Source: Dipteris shenzhenensis (taxonomy: Eukaryota > Polypodiophyta > Polypodiopsida > Gleicheniales). Taken from it: a DNA stretch of 64,000 nt. The first letter of the stretch is position 1, and each line of letters starts with the position of its first letter. Location: NCBI GenBank assembly GCA_047967505.1, contig CM106538.1; one strand, given 5' to 3'. Under the pieces are notes generated by a model. That model was not told the origin of the DNA. It saw only the letters and a list, made by a program, of their open reading frames with translations, and made no database searches. The position numbers were made by a program, and so were the translations under genes. This document shows, piece after piece, positions 1 through 11,379 of this stretch.

Positions 1-922
1 AACAGGGAACCATGAAGAGAAGATCTCGCAGACAAAGCATTTGCTAGGAAGAGAGTTTGAAATGACAGACCTCGGACTGATGCATTTCTGTTTGGGGATT
101 AAAGTTTGGCAAGAGCCAAAACAGATCTTCATTTCACAGCTGAAGTATGCTGGAGAGATACTGAAGGCATTTGGCATGGCTGAGTGCAAGACAGTTGGCA
201 CCCCTATGGAGGTTGACGTGAAGCTCTCAAACGAGGATTCATCACCACTGGTGGATGAAGCGAAGTACAGAAGGCTTGTGGGCAGCTTGATTTACTTGTG
301 CAACACGCGGCCGAACATCAGTTTTGCGACTGGTGTACTAAGCAGGTTTTCCAATAAGCGTCGGGAGAACCATTGGAGGGCAGGGATGCGGGTGCTGAAA
401 TACATCAAAGGCACACTTGATTATGGCATTACCTATACCAAGGGCAACATCTTGACCGGATTCTGTGACTCGGATTGAGCAGGAGACGTGGACAACAGGA
501 GATCAGTGACATGTTACTGTTTCTCACTTGGATCTGGAGCTGTGTCATGGGTCAGCAAGAAGCAACCTACAGTTGCTCTTTCTTCTACCGAGGCTGAGTA
601 CAAATTAGCATGCTTTGCTTCTTGTGAGGCAGTATGATTGAGGAGGATTTTGGGAGACATGGGTGCAATGCAGAACAAGTCTATGCAGTTATCATGTGAC
701 AATCAGAGTTGCATGGCGATTGCAAAGAACCCTGTGTTTCATGCTCGCACAAAACACATTGAGATTCAATATCACTTTGTACGCGAGCTCATTATGAATG
801 GAGAGGTCGACTTGGTGTACTGTCTGACTACAGAGAATGCTGTGGACATCTTGACGAAGGCTCTTGGAAGAGACTTGCTAGAGAGACATCTTCATCAACT
901 TGGCATTGGTCCGAAAAAGTAA
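1..922 (+). pseudogene. Copia-1 pol 3' part (RT end and RNase H), broken
   Basis: This is the C-terminal part of a Ty1/copia polyprotein. The reading runs from the end of the reverse transcriptase (GTPMEVD, then VGSLIYL and TRPNISFA, all typical of the copia RT/RNase H connection) into RNase H ([43 protein letters not shown]). The start lies outside the window. Two in-frame TGA codons, at 476-478 and near 633-635, fall where relatives have tryptophan (DSDWAGD and EAVWL), so both fit a TGG-to-TGA change. The protein would end at 922 after GIGPKK. The copy is dead but not shuffled, and the frame is otherwise kept. Confidence 0.9.
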
Positions 923-940
923 GTTCACTTGCGAGAGGAC

Positions 941-952
941 ATTGAGGGGGGG
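941..952 (+). other. Polypurine tract of Copia-1
   Basis: A G-rich run (ATTGAGGGGGGG) directly precedes the TGTTAG start of the presumed 3' LTR. This is the expected position for plus-strand priming in an LTR retrotransposon. Confidence 0.75.
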
Positions 953-1502
953 TGTTAGATATCAATGCTCCACTCTCGTGTAACTACGCGGGAACCAGCT
1001 AACTCTACTTGTAAGCCTCCCATATGAGGAGAAGGCATTTGAGTAGCTCGGTTATCCGGTAGGTCCTGGTTTGGACACTAGATGGGGACCATGTGTAGCT
1101 TGATGGTTGGACGGAGTTGGCACACTGTCAACTAGGCTACATGCAAGTACGGGAAGGCATCCCATGACTGACCGCACTGAGGGTAGACGGAGCATTTCCC
1201 GGGGCAGCCCACTCTCAGGTTGCGGGGCCTGTTTGGAGCCCCAGATGATCCCGGATGGATTTGGGCCGAACGGACTCCGTAGGTCAGTCGCTCTATTTTA
1301 CGCCACGGTTCTATCGTGTGGTCGGTGGCCTATTTCGGGACTGATCCCCAGTCGACCGTTTTGGGCGGACTGGGTCGGTCACCCATCTATTGTATTAGTT
1401 CTACAGTAATCAAATTTTTGATTCTCCATACTATTTGCTTTTCTCTCTTGCATACGAGATCCTGCTATCTGTTGAGCACAGACGTTGTATTATTTTCTTA
1501 CA
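953..1502 (+). repeat. Probable 3' LTR of Copia-1
   Basis: It begins TGTTAGATATC right after the polypurine tract. The end at 1502 (TCTTACA) is inferred from the terminal CA and from the point where the opposite-strand Copia-2 gag begins. The matching 5' LTR is outside the window, so the right boundary and the target duplication cannot be confirmed. Confidence 0.55.
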
Positions 1503-2577
1503 CATCTGACTCCACATCGACCCATATCTCTATGTCAGACACCCTCATTGTGATTTATTGGTCAACAAATTTGACCTCGGTAACACTCGGTGATGTCACC
1601 AAGAACAACTCTTTGATTACCACATTTGCTTTGGCCTCTCCCTTTGAATCTGAGTCGGACTCCTTTTTGTTTTTCTGATCCGCCTTTTTCTTTCTGTAGT
1701 CCTTTGCAAAATGTCATGGCGTATTAGAGTAGAAACACTTCTTTTTTTGCTTCCTTTTCAAAGTCTCCTCGGTGTCAGAGTCATATTTCTTGGACTTGCC
1801 ACCGTTAGGCTTGCGCTTTCCTTTGCCAGCGTAATCCTTCGCCAGCATTGCCTTGTCGTCTTTGTCCTTGTTGTAGAGCTTCTCCCGAGCTTCCTCCTGT
1901 AGCAGTAATGGACCCAAATCCTCAAACGTCAGAGGTTCGGTCCTCTGTCTTGCTGTCACAGTCGTAACAAAGCTCTTGAAACTTTGAGGTAGTCTCCTCA
2001 GTACCATCAAGGCCAAATGGCATGAGTCTGTCTTCTGACCAACTGCTGCCAACTGATCCCTTACCACCTTGACCTTCGTCAAGTGGCTATGTACCGTATT
2101 TCCTTCTTCCATATCAAGATTGTAGAGTTGATGCTGAAGAAGCAAAATCCGGGAGGTGTTGTCGGTCGCGTACAGATCCTTCAGAGTGACCCATGTCTCT
2201 ACTGACGTCTCGGCCATCTGGATATGTGGAAGAACGGAGTCCGCCGTAGTCCCTATGATTAATGCCAGGGCATGGGCATATCTGTCATCCCAAGCTTCGA
2301 GCTCCTCTGTGTCTACTGCCATGACTATCTCCTCTCTGTCTACTGCCATGACTATCTCCCATTGCCTGTCCACCATGTCCTCCGGGTTGGCCTCCACTCC
2401 CGTGGTCAGCTTCCATAACTTTCGAGCCACTAAATGACTCCGGATCTTCACTTTCCAGATCGGGTAGTTGGTCCCATCCAGTTTCCCAGACTCTCCAAAG
2501 TTAGGGATAGTGAATGAGAGAAAATTAGGGGAGGAGGAAGGGAGAGCAGGGGCTGAAGAGGCTGTTGAGGTCAACAT
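1503..2577 (-). pseudogene. Copia-2 gag, broken and truncated
   Basis: A gag protein of the copia type. It starts MLTSTASS at 2577 and carries the usual N-terminal signature (LDGTNYPIWKVKIRSHL), then the UBN2-like core (LLLQHQLYNLDMEEG, HLTKVKVVRDQLAAVG, LRRLPQSFKSFVTT, LTFEDLGPLLLQEE) and a Lys-rich tail. The zinc knuckle at about 1690-1735 is damaged: the first Cys remains, later Cys codons read Ser and Tyr, and a TGA replaces the Gly. The frame can be followed to about 1510, where Copia-1 begins on the other strand. A short internal duplication (EIVMAVD twice) is present at about 2310-2350. Confidence 0.88.
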
Positions 2578-2790
2578 CTCTGTTGTTTAGACCACACAGC
2601 AAAGTCAACCAAACTCAATTTCAGTAGACCAGAACTCTGAACGCATCTGACTGAACCTGAGTCACCCTCCTTCTCGCAAAGGCACAATCCTCTAGTCGTG
2701 GAAGTCGATTCCCTAGAGCTTGTGAATCAGGGTCGTCCTTCAGCAAGGTCCTTGCCTTCAGGCTTCCACACATGTGAGCCTCCTACGTGG

Positions 2791-2802
2791 GCTCTCATAC
2801 CA
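2791..2802 (-). other. Primer-binding site of Copia-2
   Basis: Read on the minus strand this is TGGTATGAGAGC, one base from the plant initiator-Met tRNA primer site TGGTATCAGAGC. It directly follows the LTR end ...CTAACA. Confidence 0.85.
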
Positions 2803-3666
2803 TGTTAGAAATTACCCAACAGAGGGTATGCACAGCGGAAGACTGATAGTAATGCCCAGGAGCTCACACAGTGTGCGTGTGGGGTGTTGAATCACAAACT
2901 TCTTAACTTAAGTGCATAAAATAGATGTGCAGACTCATCAATAGACAATGAACCAGCCAGATAGAGAAACCACCAAAATAATATATTTCCGTCCAAAGCT
3001 ATGGACACAATACAAAAGAGATAGATCTAGAGTGCCACCAATGGTGTGGTCCTCTGATCTTACCACAAGATACTTCTCCTATCTGCTGGCTATCTCCAGA
3101 CTCTAGCCCATGTGCTCCACCTCGAGCGTTAGTATACTTTCCGTCCAAAGATCCAAACACCTTGCTGCCCTAGAAGACAGCCAAGGTCCAGCCCTAGATG
3201 AACTTTGTCTGCAGTAACTCCTAGTCTCCGCTGCCTCCTGGATGTAGGCCTGAGGGTGTGAGTGCTGCTCCTTTGATGGCTGAGCTGTTGAATGATTTGT
3301 GAGGCCTAGGGCCTCCCCTTTTGTAGGCCCCAAGGCCTGCTGCAAAAACCGACCGGCAGACCCCTAAATGGCCGACTTTCTTTCTGCCCTAAAACCGACC
3401 TGGTTGGCTTCCCCTACCAGTTCAACCAGGGCCCTATATAAGGGTCTTCTCTAGGCCCTTTTTCAGCCTTTCTTCCAGGGATTCAGCCCCCCTGGCCAGC
3501 CCATCTGCAGGCCTGATTTGCTGGCTCCAACCAGACCCACCAGCCTCAGCCAATGGCCGACCCAGGGGCTGTTGCTCCCTTCCTCTGGGCATACCTTGCC
3601 TTAGGTCTCCCTCCCCCATTCTCTCCTCATTTGGGGGCTTATAGATGGGGAGGTGACATTTCCAAC
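2803..3666 (-). repeat. 5' LTR of Copia-2 (864 bp)
   Basis: The ends form a near-perfect terminal inverted repeat: TGTTAGAAAT at 2803 against ATTTCCAACA at 3666, 9 of 10 matching. The primer-binding site abuts it at 2802. The other LTR is not in the window. Confidence 0.8.
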
Positions 3667-5380
3667 AGTGAGTTTGCAGACAATCAAAGAGTGATTGCTG
3701 CAAAGAACGACGAAAGAAAACAAAAGTAGAAAAAATAGGATTTCCAAAGACTCTGTGGTTTCTATCTTTCCAGAGAGTCTAGAGTGCCCAGTAGGGAACC
3801 CAGAGCTCAAAAGTACACACACACTTTTTTGGGTGAAAACTTTGATTGCTTTATATTACAAGGTAGCTATCCCAAAACTGGGAAGCTGAAAAAGTACATC
3901 AAAAGAAAATCTCGGTGTAGGACTTAAAAGTACCAACACACACACACACACACACACTATTTTTTTGGGGTGAAAACTTTTATGCGTTATATCACAAAAT
4001 AACTATCTCAAAATGGGATATGCCAAAATACGACAACACATATGTCCCAAACTGGGAAGCTGGAAAATATAAGAAAATCTCATTGTTGGACAAGTATACT
4101 TCATAGTTTATGTAGCGAGTTGACAAACAATCAAAGAGAGATTGCTGCAAAGAGCGACGAAAGAAAGCGAAAGTAGAAAACATAGGATCACCATAGACTC
4201 TATGGTTTCTATCTTTCCAGAGAGTCCAAAGTGCCCAGTAGCGAGCTTCCCTTGAATGGGGAGCTCAAAAGTATACACACTTCGTTTTTTGTGTGGAAAT
4301 TTTTGTTGCTTTATATGAAAAGTACATACACATTCTTAACTTGGAGGATTCTGAAAATTTTTCTGTACCGAATGCAGCATCAAACTGCCTGATGAACTGC
4401 AATGCTTTATCTGTATGACCATACTGTCCATTGTAGGTCATAAACTTGACAGATTTTCCTCCCTCTTTAAATTCCTTGGTCTCTCTGGAAGACTTTCTCT
4501 TCCTAGATACACACATTTTTTGGTGAAAAATTTTGTTGCTTTAAATTATAGAGTCACTACCCCACAACGAAAGAAAGCGAAAGTAGGAAACATAGGATCA
4601 CCATAGACTCTATGGTTTCTGTCTTTCCAGAGAGTCCAAAGTGCCCAGTAGCGAGCTTCCCTTGAATGGGGAGCTCAAAAGTATACATACTTCGTTTTTT
4701 GTGTGGAAATTTTTGTTGCTTTATATCAAAAGTGCACACACACACACATTTTTTGATGAAAAATTTTGTTGCTTTAAATTATAGAGTCACTACCCCACAA
4801 CGGGATGTGCCAAAATACATCAAGAAAAGATCTGAGAATATGACAAGTATGCATCATAGTCTATGTACTGATTTTGCAGACAATCACAGAAAGATTGCTA
4901 CAAGGAGTGCCTGAAATAAGAGAAAATAGAGAAAGTAGGATCACCAAAGACTCTATGATTCCTATCCTTCCGTAGAGTCTAGAGTGCCCAATTGAAAAAT
5001 AAATCAAACTCATCTAGGTGGGTGAATCCCAAAAAGCCAGAAAAACTTCCCAAAAGTAGCGTGCACACACATACACACACACACACACACATTTTTTTGT
5101 TGGGTGAAATCCATATGTATTATGTTACAAGAAACTAAGAAACTGTCCCCCAAAAAATCCCCCAAAAAAGAGTGGACAAGTAGTTACAACATCAAAAGGT
5201 CTCATTATAGGACCAAAAAACAGGATAATCCAGGGCCTGTGATTGAAGGCAATCAAAGAGTTATTGCCATGGAGAAGCACTGAAGAAATGATGCCAAATA
5301 TACATCCTGATCTATCTGGCGAGTTTGCAAGCAATCAAAGAAAGATTGTTGCAGAGAAATTTGATGAGACACTCACTATG
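3667..5380. repeat. Diverged tandem repeat block with CA microsatellites
   Basis: Sequence motifs recur several times in the same orientation. A module starting ACAATCAAAGAGTGATTGCTG recurs in diverged form at about 3679, 4127, 4876, 5248 and 5331. A longer block beginning CGACGAAAGAAAGCGAAAG occurs at about 4155 and again about 411 bp later. The string GTTGCTTTAAATTATAGAGT occurs at about 4535 and 4768. CA runs lie at about 3938-3958 and 5063-5092. I recognise no gene here apart from the gag relic at 4334-4516. It may be decayed LTR or leader sequence amplified by unequal exchange. Confidence 0.7.
4334..4516 (-). pseudogene. Gypsy-type gag relic (Gypsy-E)
   Basis: A short minus-strand reading contains KSVKFMTYNGQYGHTDKALQ followed by FIRQFDAAFGTEKFSESSKLR. 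This resembles the early gag core of some Ty3/gypsy elements. A clearly related reading lies at 48190-48330. The fragment sits inside the tandem repeat block and stops abruptly on both sides. Family assignment rests on the pair of related fragments and on general gag resemblance. Confidence 0.5.
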
Positions 5381-5384
5381 TCAG

Positions 5385-6945
5385 ACCACCTCATGAATGA
5401 AAGCAACGAGGCACCTCTTTGTAGGTGCGAGAGAAGTCTGGAAAGGGACCCAAAGCTGTCTCTGAAAAGACAGTGGTATCATTCATGGATCTTATAGTAG
5501 ATTGGGCAATAGAAGGCGTAGTGCTCCTTTGACTCGACCTCATGCTGCTCTCACACAGGATGCGGATATGACTCTCCCTAGGGATCCCCTCTGCTCGTTC
5601 ACCGGAGTCGGTGCGATGAAACACCGAACTGCCCAATGGCAATTCTAAGCGAGTGTGGTAGGTGGATCTGAGTATACATTGGCGGGATAATGGAACCCTC
5701 CTCGGAGATGTGTAAGCAGTGGTCCCTACACAAGTTGAGCTTCACAGGGAGCTCTTTCTGTGCCAACTAGGCCCTGAATGCGTGTAACTGTAAAAAAATA
5801 ATCTCAGATGATCGGGTTGAACTCGTTGCCCCAAAATGGGACAAACGGAGCGTCAATGCTATATTGGAAGCGTGGTAGCCTATCTATATGGAAACCCAGT
5901 CTCTCGAAACATCCGCATGTGTGTGCAGATGCTAATGGCATAGAAGAGGATAGCACCAAACAAGGTATTTTGCAGTGCTATAATCTCGCACGAGGTATAG
6001 ATAAGTGATAGTCTAGAATGTCGCACACCCTGCAGTACAGGAGCTATAATCTCGTATGAGGTATAGATAAGTGATAGTCTAGAATGCTGCATCTAGCTGC
6101 AATGGAGATGCCGCAAGCTCAGCCTGAATGATCTGATGGGGAATAGATGGCTTACCTATAATCTGTCCACTCGAGTCCACTGTGAATCAGATAGGTCTGG
6201 CCCCCAACAAGGGCTGCCATGGCTTATCCTTTACTCAGGCAGCATGCCTACATCGTCGGTCTCATTGCGTGAAGATATGGCCAGAAAATAGAACCCCCGG
6301 GTATGTGTATGATGAGACAATCTCAACTGGTGACCCGACAAAAGTAAACTGCTCTCTCTGTACATCTACTCGAGAGGTGTTGAAGATCATAACCTTGTTA
6401 CTCCCCAGGTTCACATCAAGTCATGGGACTCACCAAAAGCCAGTAGTGCATCTAGGTGTCTCTGCAGCCCCTTAGCGCGGATGAAGAATAGAGCACCACA
6501 TCATCAACATATAATAAAATCCAGAGCAAGGAACTGGTAAGAGAGCCCTAGGGTCCTCACAATTGACTGAAGCTTGTGTATATAAAGGCCAAATAAAGTC
6601 AGCGAAAGTGGGCTGTTTGACCCCAATGGTGCTCATGATCTCATTTGTGCATCCACCATCCATACGAACTCTGCTGGAAACCCTCTCGTAAAGTGCCATA
6701 ACAGCCAGACAATCCCCTTGCCATAACCTGATGAGGCGTTCTTCTGCCACTATATCAAAGGCTTTGCGAAAATCCACAAAGCAGCAATAGACCGTCTGCT
6801 TCCGTGCCTTTGCCTCGTCTGTGATACTCATGAGGGTCCATGGTCCCATGATCCCATATGCAACAAACTCGGTGCATAAACCCTCATGATCTTTTGCTCT
6901 AATACAAATTGAGAAAGTAGTGCACAAGGGGGAACTCAAGAAACT
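5385..6945 (-). pseudogene. LINE-1, decayed L1-like ORF2 fragment
   Basis: This is a minus-strand copy of the LINE family best seen at 26446-32240. From 6905 downward it reads KDHEGLCTEFVAYGI, then CCFVDFRKAFDIV and ALYERV, GVKQ, and a catalytic region reading ILLYVDDVVLYSS in one frame, then connection and C-terminal zinc-binding sequence to about 5385. There are many frameshifts and an internal deletion. A 66-bp tandem duplication (GCTATAATCTCG at 5977 and 6043) lies inside it. Unlike two other copies, it keeps two Asp at the RT active site. The 3' tail is missing. Confidence 0.8.
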
Positions 6946-7000
6946 CAATTTGTAATAGCCAGACTAAGGTCAAATGAAACTACAATAAACAGTGAACTTA

Positions 7001-7257
7001 TATACTAAGCCCATTGTGTGGCATCCAAACCTAAAGAATAAAAATAACTAGGCTATGAACCTAGAATGGAACCACATTGAAATCCTAACGTCCAAGATGG
7101 ATTTCTGTTTTTAATATCCTTGAATGTTTACAAATATATACTAAGCCCGTGGTCTGGCATGCAAACCTAAAAAGCAAAATAATTAGGCTATGAAACCACA
7201 TGGAATTTCTAACCTCCAAGATGGATTTCCATTTTTAATATCATTTCATGTTTACAA
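7001..7257. repeat. Two-copy tandem repeat, period about 136 bp
   Basis: TATACTAAGCCC occurs at 7001 and 7137. The following text (GGCATNCAAACCTAAA, TTAGGCTATGAA, TCCAAGATGGATTTC) is repeated with substitutions. It sits in AT-rich anonymous DNA just left of Copia-3. No coding content is recognised from 6950 to 7396. Confidence 0.75.
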
Positions 7258-7401
7258 AGCGGTAAATATGTAACAAGGCATTGAAGCTAATAACTTACTC
7301 TTTCTTTCATCTACATAAATGATGCTTTTTATCAAATCCATGTGCTTGTATAAATTGGAGAGCTTTCACTTAACTCTGTCTCTTATAGTTTTTAGTACAC
7401 C

Positions 7402-7850
7402 TGTTGATTCAAACGGCTTAGGTTTATGCAGAACAAATCATTATGCTGGCAACTAAACCGCGCATGGAATAATTCAAGAGCATGAAATAGAGAGCAAGGT
7501 TGAAAGCATGATCAACTTTATCCATACGATGTCCTTAGCTCTACTGAGCTTGTTGGAGTCTTACATCAAATCTGCAATTCACACATGCTACAAACTTCAT
7601 GCCACCAGCTCCAGTCGAAACAACGAGCCATCTTATAGAAGAAACCAAGCAGGAGCTGCCTTGAGAACTGCGACACTTTGGTTGTCAATCAGGCCGAAAT
7701 CAGAGCGCACGGCCAGGAGAGAATTCTGCCATGATTGTGACGTTCATTGACTCCAGAAGCCGCTTCATGTAGGTAGCCATGCACACACGACAATTCGCAA
7801 TCGGCCAGCCCCCTTTAGTCACAACCCCTTTTGTTTTTCTGTCACCAACA
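7402..7850 (-). repeat. 3' LTR of Copia-3
   Basis: Starts TGTTGATTCAAA and ends CACCAACA (plus-strand reading), forming a TGTTG/CAACA inverted terminus. It is homologous to 15472-15918 throughout. Confidence 0.88.
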
Positions 7851-7858
7851 CCCCCCTC
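7851..7858 (-). other. Polypurine tract of Copia-3
   Basis: On the minus strand it reads GAGGGGGG, immediately before the LTR. Position and composition fit a plus-strand primer. Confidence 0.7.
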
Positions 7859-8125
7859 AAACGAAAGAGAGGGTAGTGCACAAACTGGCTGTTTCCAGCT
7901 GTTTTGGGCCTTTTTGCACTTGTTTAGGGGCTTGGTGATGTATACAGTCAGAGGTGGCAAAACACAACATCTATATTTGATATTTCAGTAACTTTCATTC
8001 AAAATTTTGAACAGCTCTCTCAAATTGCTAGATCCCAAATAAAGTACACACCCATGTCTTTTTCTATCACTAGTAGGCTGTGTCCTGTGCATCTGTTCCA
8101 AAACATTCTGCAACATGCTCTTAGT

Positions 8126-8583
8126 GTTAACCGCTTTTACTATTCCTACTGAATGTCACGGGAGACGCACCAATTTTTATCCTCCCAGCCAATTCTACCA
8201 AGACTTCATACAAGTGAGATAGAGCTGTCCGTAAAATCACGTAAAATCCAAATTCCTTATCTTCTCTCTCAAGTCTTGACAGACCCCAAATCCCTAGATA
8301 GATCTAGATGCCACATGTCCTCCATATAGGGCCTTCCTAATGCAACATTTCACCCCTCTCTTGGGATGCATTTAATTCCTTGCCCCTAGGCATAATCTTT
8401 GCACTAGGCCCTTGGCCTCAGATCTATCTAGTCTGGTGCTATCAGCCCTCACCTAGGACCTTGACATTAATCCCTCCCGATCATTTACATAAAGCGCAAA
8501 CACATATATTACAAAGATAGATCCTATAAGGGAAATGTCGACTGATTCTTCCGAGGTCATGCTACCTCGGCTAGAGCGTAACA
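8126..8583 (-). repeat. 3' LTR of Gypsy-A
   Basis: Plus-strand reading begins TGTTAACCGC and ends GCGTAACA. Near its outer end (8551-8570) it holds a dyad with 7-bp arms, CCGAGGT and ACCTCGG, that is repeated in the other LTR and recognisable in Gypsy-B and Gypsy-C. Confidence 0.93.
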
Positions 8584-8597
8584 TTCCTTCCCTCTTC
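8584..8597 (-). other. Polypurine tract of Gypsy-A, next to the pol stop codon
   Basis: Minus-strand reading GAAGAGGGAAGGAA, immediately before the LTR. The pol stop codon TGA overlaps its first bases. The same overlap is found in Gypsy-B and Gypsy-C. Confidence 0.85.
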
Positions 8598-9834
8598 AGA
8601 CATCAGCGTCCTCGATGATAAAGTCTGGGAACACTCTCCGCAACTGATATACGGACTCCCAGGTAGCTTCGGATAGAGGCTGACCATGCCATGCAACCAA
8701 CACCGTGGGTATCTTCCGATTTCGTATTTGCATCGTTCCTCGGTCCAGGATTCTTGTTGGTTTGCGCCTTGCAATATCCTCTATCTCCTGAAACAAAACC
8801 ACACCTTCGATTAGTGAGTCACCAGTATGTAAAAATTTCTTTAAACGTGAAACATGAAAAACCGGGTGCACCTTACACCCCTGTGGCAACTCTAATTTAT
8901 AGGCTACACTGCCTATTTTCTCTAGAATTAACCACGGCCCACAGTATCGAGGTGATAACTTAGCACACTCTCCTGAAGTCAACGACTTCGAGTGCGAAGG
9001 AATTCTGAGAAAAACTTTTTCTCCTTCTTCAAATACTCTTATAGACCGATTTTCATCCGCATACACCTTGGCTCTATCCATAGCCTGGCGGATATTAGCT
9101 CTCGCAAGTGCTAGCATCTCCCGCATCTGAACTACAAAGTTCGCGGCACTAGGCACTTTCTGAGGTACTCCAACTATAGTCGGATTGGCTGGTCTATAAC
9201 CATAGTTCAACTCAAACGGACTGAACCCAGTAGATGAATGTTTCCTATCATTGTAGGCAAACTCCAACAATGGCAACCACTTGTCCCATGTATGTTGCCT
9301 CAATGACACATATGCTCTCAGCATATCCTCTAAAGTCTGGTTGACTCTCTCCGTCTGACCATCCGTCTCAGGATGATCCCCACTACTCATTCCCAACTCA
9401 GTCCTTAGTGTCTCAAATACCGCTGTCCAAAAATGACCGGTAAACCTGACATCTCTGTCTGACACTATGGATCTAGGCAATCCATGCAGACGAAATATAT
9501 GTCTAATAAACAACTCCGCTACTTGCGGGGCACTAATAGACTCTCTAGTCGGAATGAAGTGAGCCATCTTGGTTAGACGATCAACCACCACAAGGATAGA
9601 ATTATATCCTCCTTGTGTTGCAGGTAGTCCTACAATAAAATCCATGGAAATGCTCTCCCACTTACTTAGTGGTATTTCCAAGGGCTGTAAAAGTCCGGGT
9701 GGCTTCACCCGCTCGGCCTTACTTACCTGACACGAGAAACACCGTGTCACATATTCATAAATATGCTTTTTCATCTTTGGCCAAAAGAAATCTCGCTTCA
9801 CGAGATCATATGTCTTCTCGACACCTGGATGTCC
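8596..9834 (-). pseudogene. Gypsy-A integrase core and chromodomain
   Basis: This stretch continues the pol frame after the stop at 9835-9837. It opens with the second His of the integrase zinc finger (AGHPGVEKTYDL) and the Cys pair CFSC. The DDE core follows (MDFIVGLP, VSDRDVRF, ETDGQTERVNQTLEDML), with the GPY/F-like region (LSPRYCGPWLILEKIG, HPVFHVSRLKKF). The end is a chromodomain-like segment: ILDRGTMQIRNRK, VLVAWHGQPLSEATWESV, FPDF. The chromodomain marks the element as a chromovirus and could read histone marks at the target. Within this stretch the frame is intact. Confidence 0.93.
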
Positions 9835-9837
9835 CGC

Positions 9838-11379
9838 TTACGGGCTATCATGGCATTGTCGAATGACTCTCTGCCTGAGATCATTCTGACCAGGTACTAC
9901 AACCTTGCCATTTCTAGTTAGCATACCATCCCTTATGGTATATCTTGCATAAGTTTGGCCTTTTCTGGATGCCAGGTCATCCTTTTCACTTTCCCCGGGT
10001 TTTAACACATGAGCTTTAGGCCATAAGCTCTGGACAAACTCGTCCACCTTCTGAGTTTCTTTGATCTCGGTCATTAGAGCACTCTCTAATACCGTGAAAC
10101 TCAGATTGTGCATAATGCGAGACAACGCATCAGCTACCTTATTGTCTTTTCCTCTTCGGTACCGAATCGTTAGATTAAACTCCTGCATGAGCTCTGCCCA
10201 CCTAGCTTGGCGGCCCCTCAAGTCAGGTTGTTTACAAAAATGTTTCAGAGTATCATGATCTACATCCACATAAAACTCTGAACCATACAGATAATGCCTC
10301 CATGTTTTCAAAGCATGGATAACAGCATACAACTCCAATTCATGAGTTGGCCAATTCCTTTGAGAGGGAGAAAGCTTCTTGCTTTCAAAGGCTACTGGCC
10401 TTCCCTCTTGAAGGAGAACTGCTCCTACCGCAATGCCACTTGCATTGGTTTCTAGGAACAACGGTTTCTGGGGATCAACTATTTTTAACACCGGTCCTGA
10501 GACCACAGCCTGTTTTATGGTGTTAAAACTTTTCTGTTGATTCTGTCCCCAAATAAAAGGTACTTTATCTGAGGTCAGATCAGTCAATGGTGATACTATT
10601 TCGGAATATCCTTGGATATGCCTTCTATAAAACTGGACAAATCCCAAGAATGATCGCAACGCGGTCAGACTCTGAGGGATTGGCCAAGTTAGTATCGCAG
10701 CCACTTTCTTCGGATCCATTTCTACCCCCTGTGGAGTAATTATGAACCCTAAGTACTCAAGCCTAACCATACACAGTATAGTTTTCTTTTTATTCACGTA
10801 AAGACTGGCTTTCCTCAAAGTACTGAACACTATCCTTAAGTGTTCACGATGCTCAGTAATACTTTTACTGAATATCAAGATATCGTCAATAAAATGTACT
10901 ACGAACTTTCCGATATACGGACGTAGTAAATCGTTCATAAGCATGACGAAGGTCGCTGGAGCATTGGTAAGTCCGAAAGGCATTACCAAAAACTCATAAT
11001 GACCAAACCTGCTTCTAAAAGCGGTTTTATGCACATCCTCGGCTCTAATCCGGATCTGATGATAGCCGCACTTAAGATCTATCTTGCTGAAAATCACGGC
11101 TCCATGTAATGCATCTAGCAAGTCATCAATCCGAGCCATCGGATACCTGTGCTTAACAGTGATATTATTTAATGCTCTGTAATCTATACAGAGGCGAAAC
11201 GTATCATCCTTTTTCCTCTTTAATATCACTGGTGAAGCAAAAGGTGAGAAACTTGGTTGAATCTGCCCCAACTTGAGGTATTCTTCCAGTTGCCTACGCA
11301 CCTCCGCTTCTTCAGTAAAACTCATTCTATAGGGAGGTCTATTTACAGGTTCTGCCCCCGGGATCAGTTCAATCTTATG
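9838..11379 (-). pseudogene. Gypsy-A reverse transcriptase, RNase H and integrase N-terminus
   Basis: The reading starts after the amber codon at 11380-11382. RT motifs are clear: [43 protein letters not shown], the active site FIDDILIFSK, LGFIITPQGVEM. RNase H follows, but its first catalytic residue reads Asn (FLETNASGIAVGAVL), while Gypsy-B and Gypsy-C have FLETDASG. HELELYAV and ADALSRI are present. The reading ends at TAA (9835-9837) within the integrase HHCC finger, where Gypsy-C has Cys. The element cannot make a full pol without suppression of both stops. Confidence 0.93.

Noticed and set aside
3938-5092. Repeated blocks as a possible CRISPR-like array
   Set aside because: Units are diverged, irregular in spacing and embedded in plant transposon DNA; there are no spacers of equal length and no cas genes.
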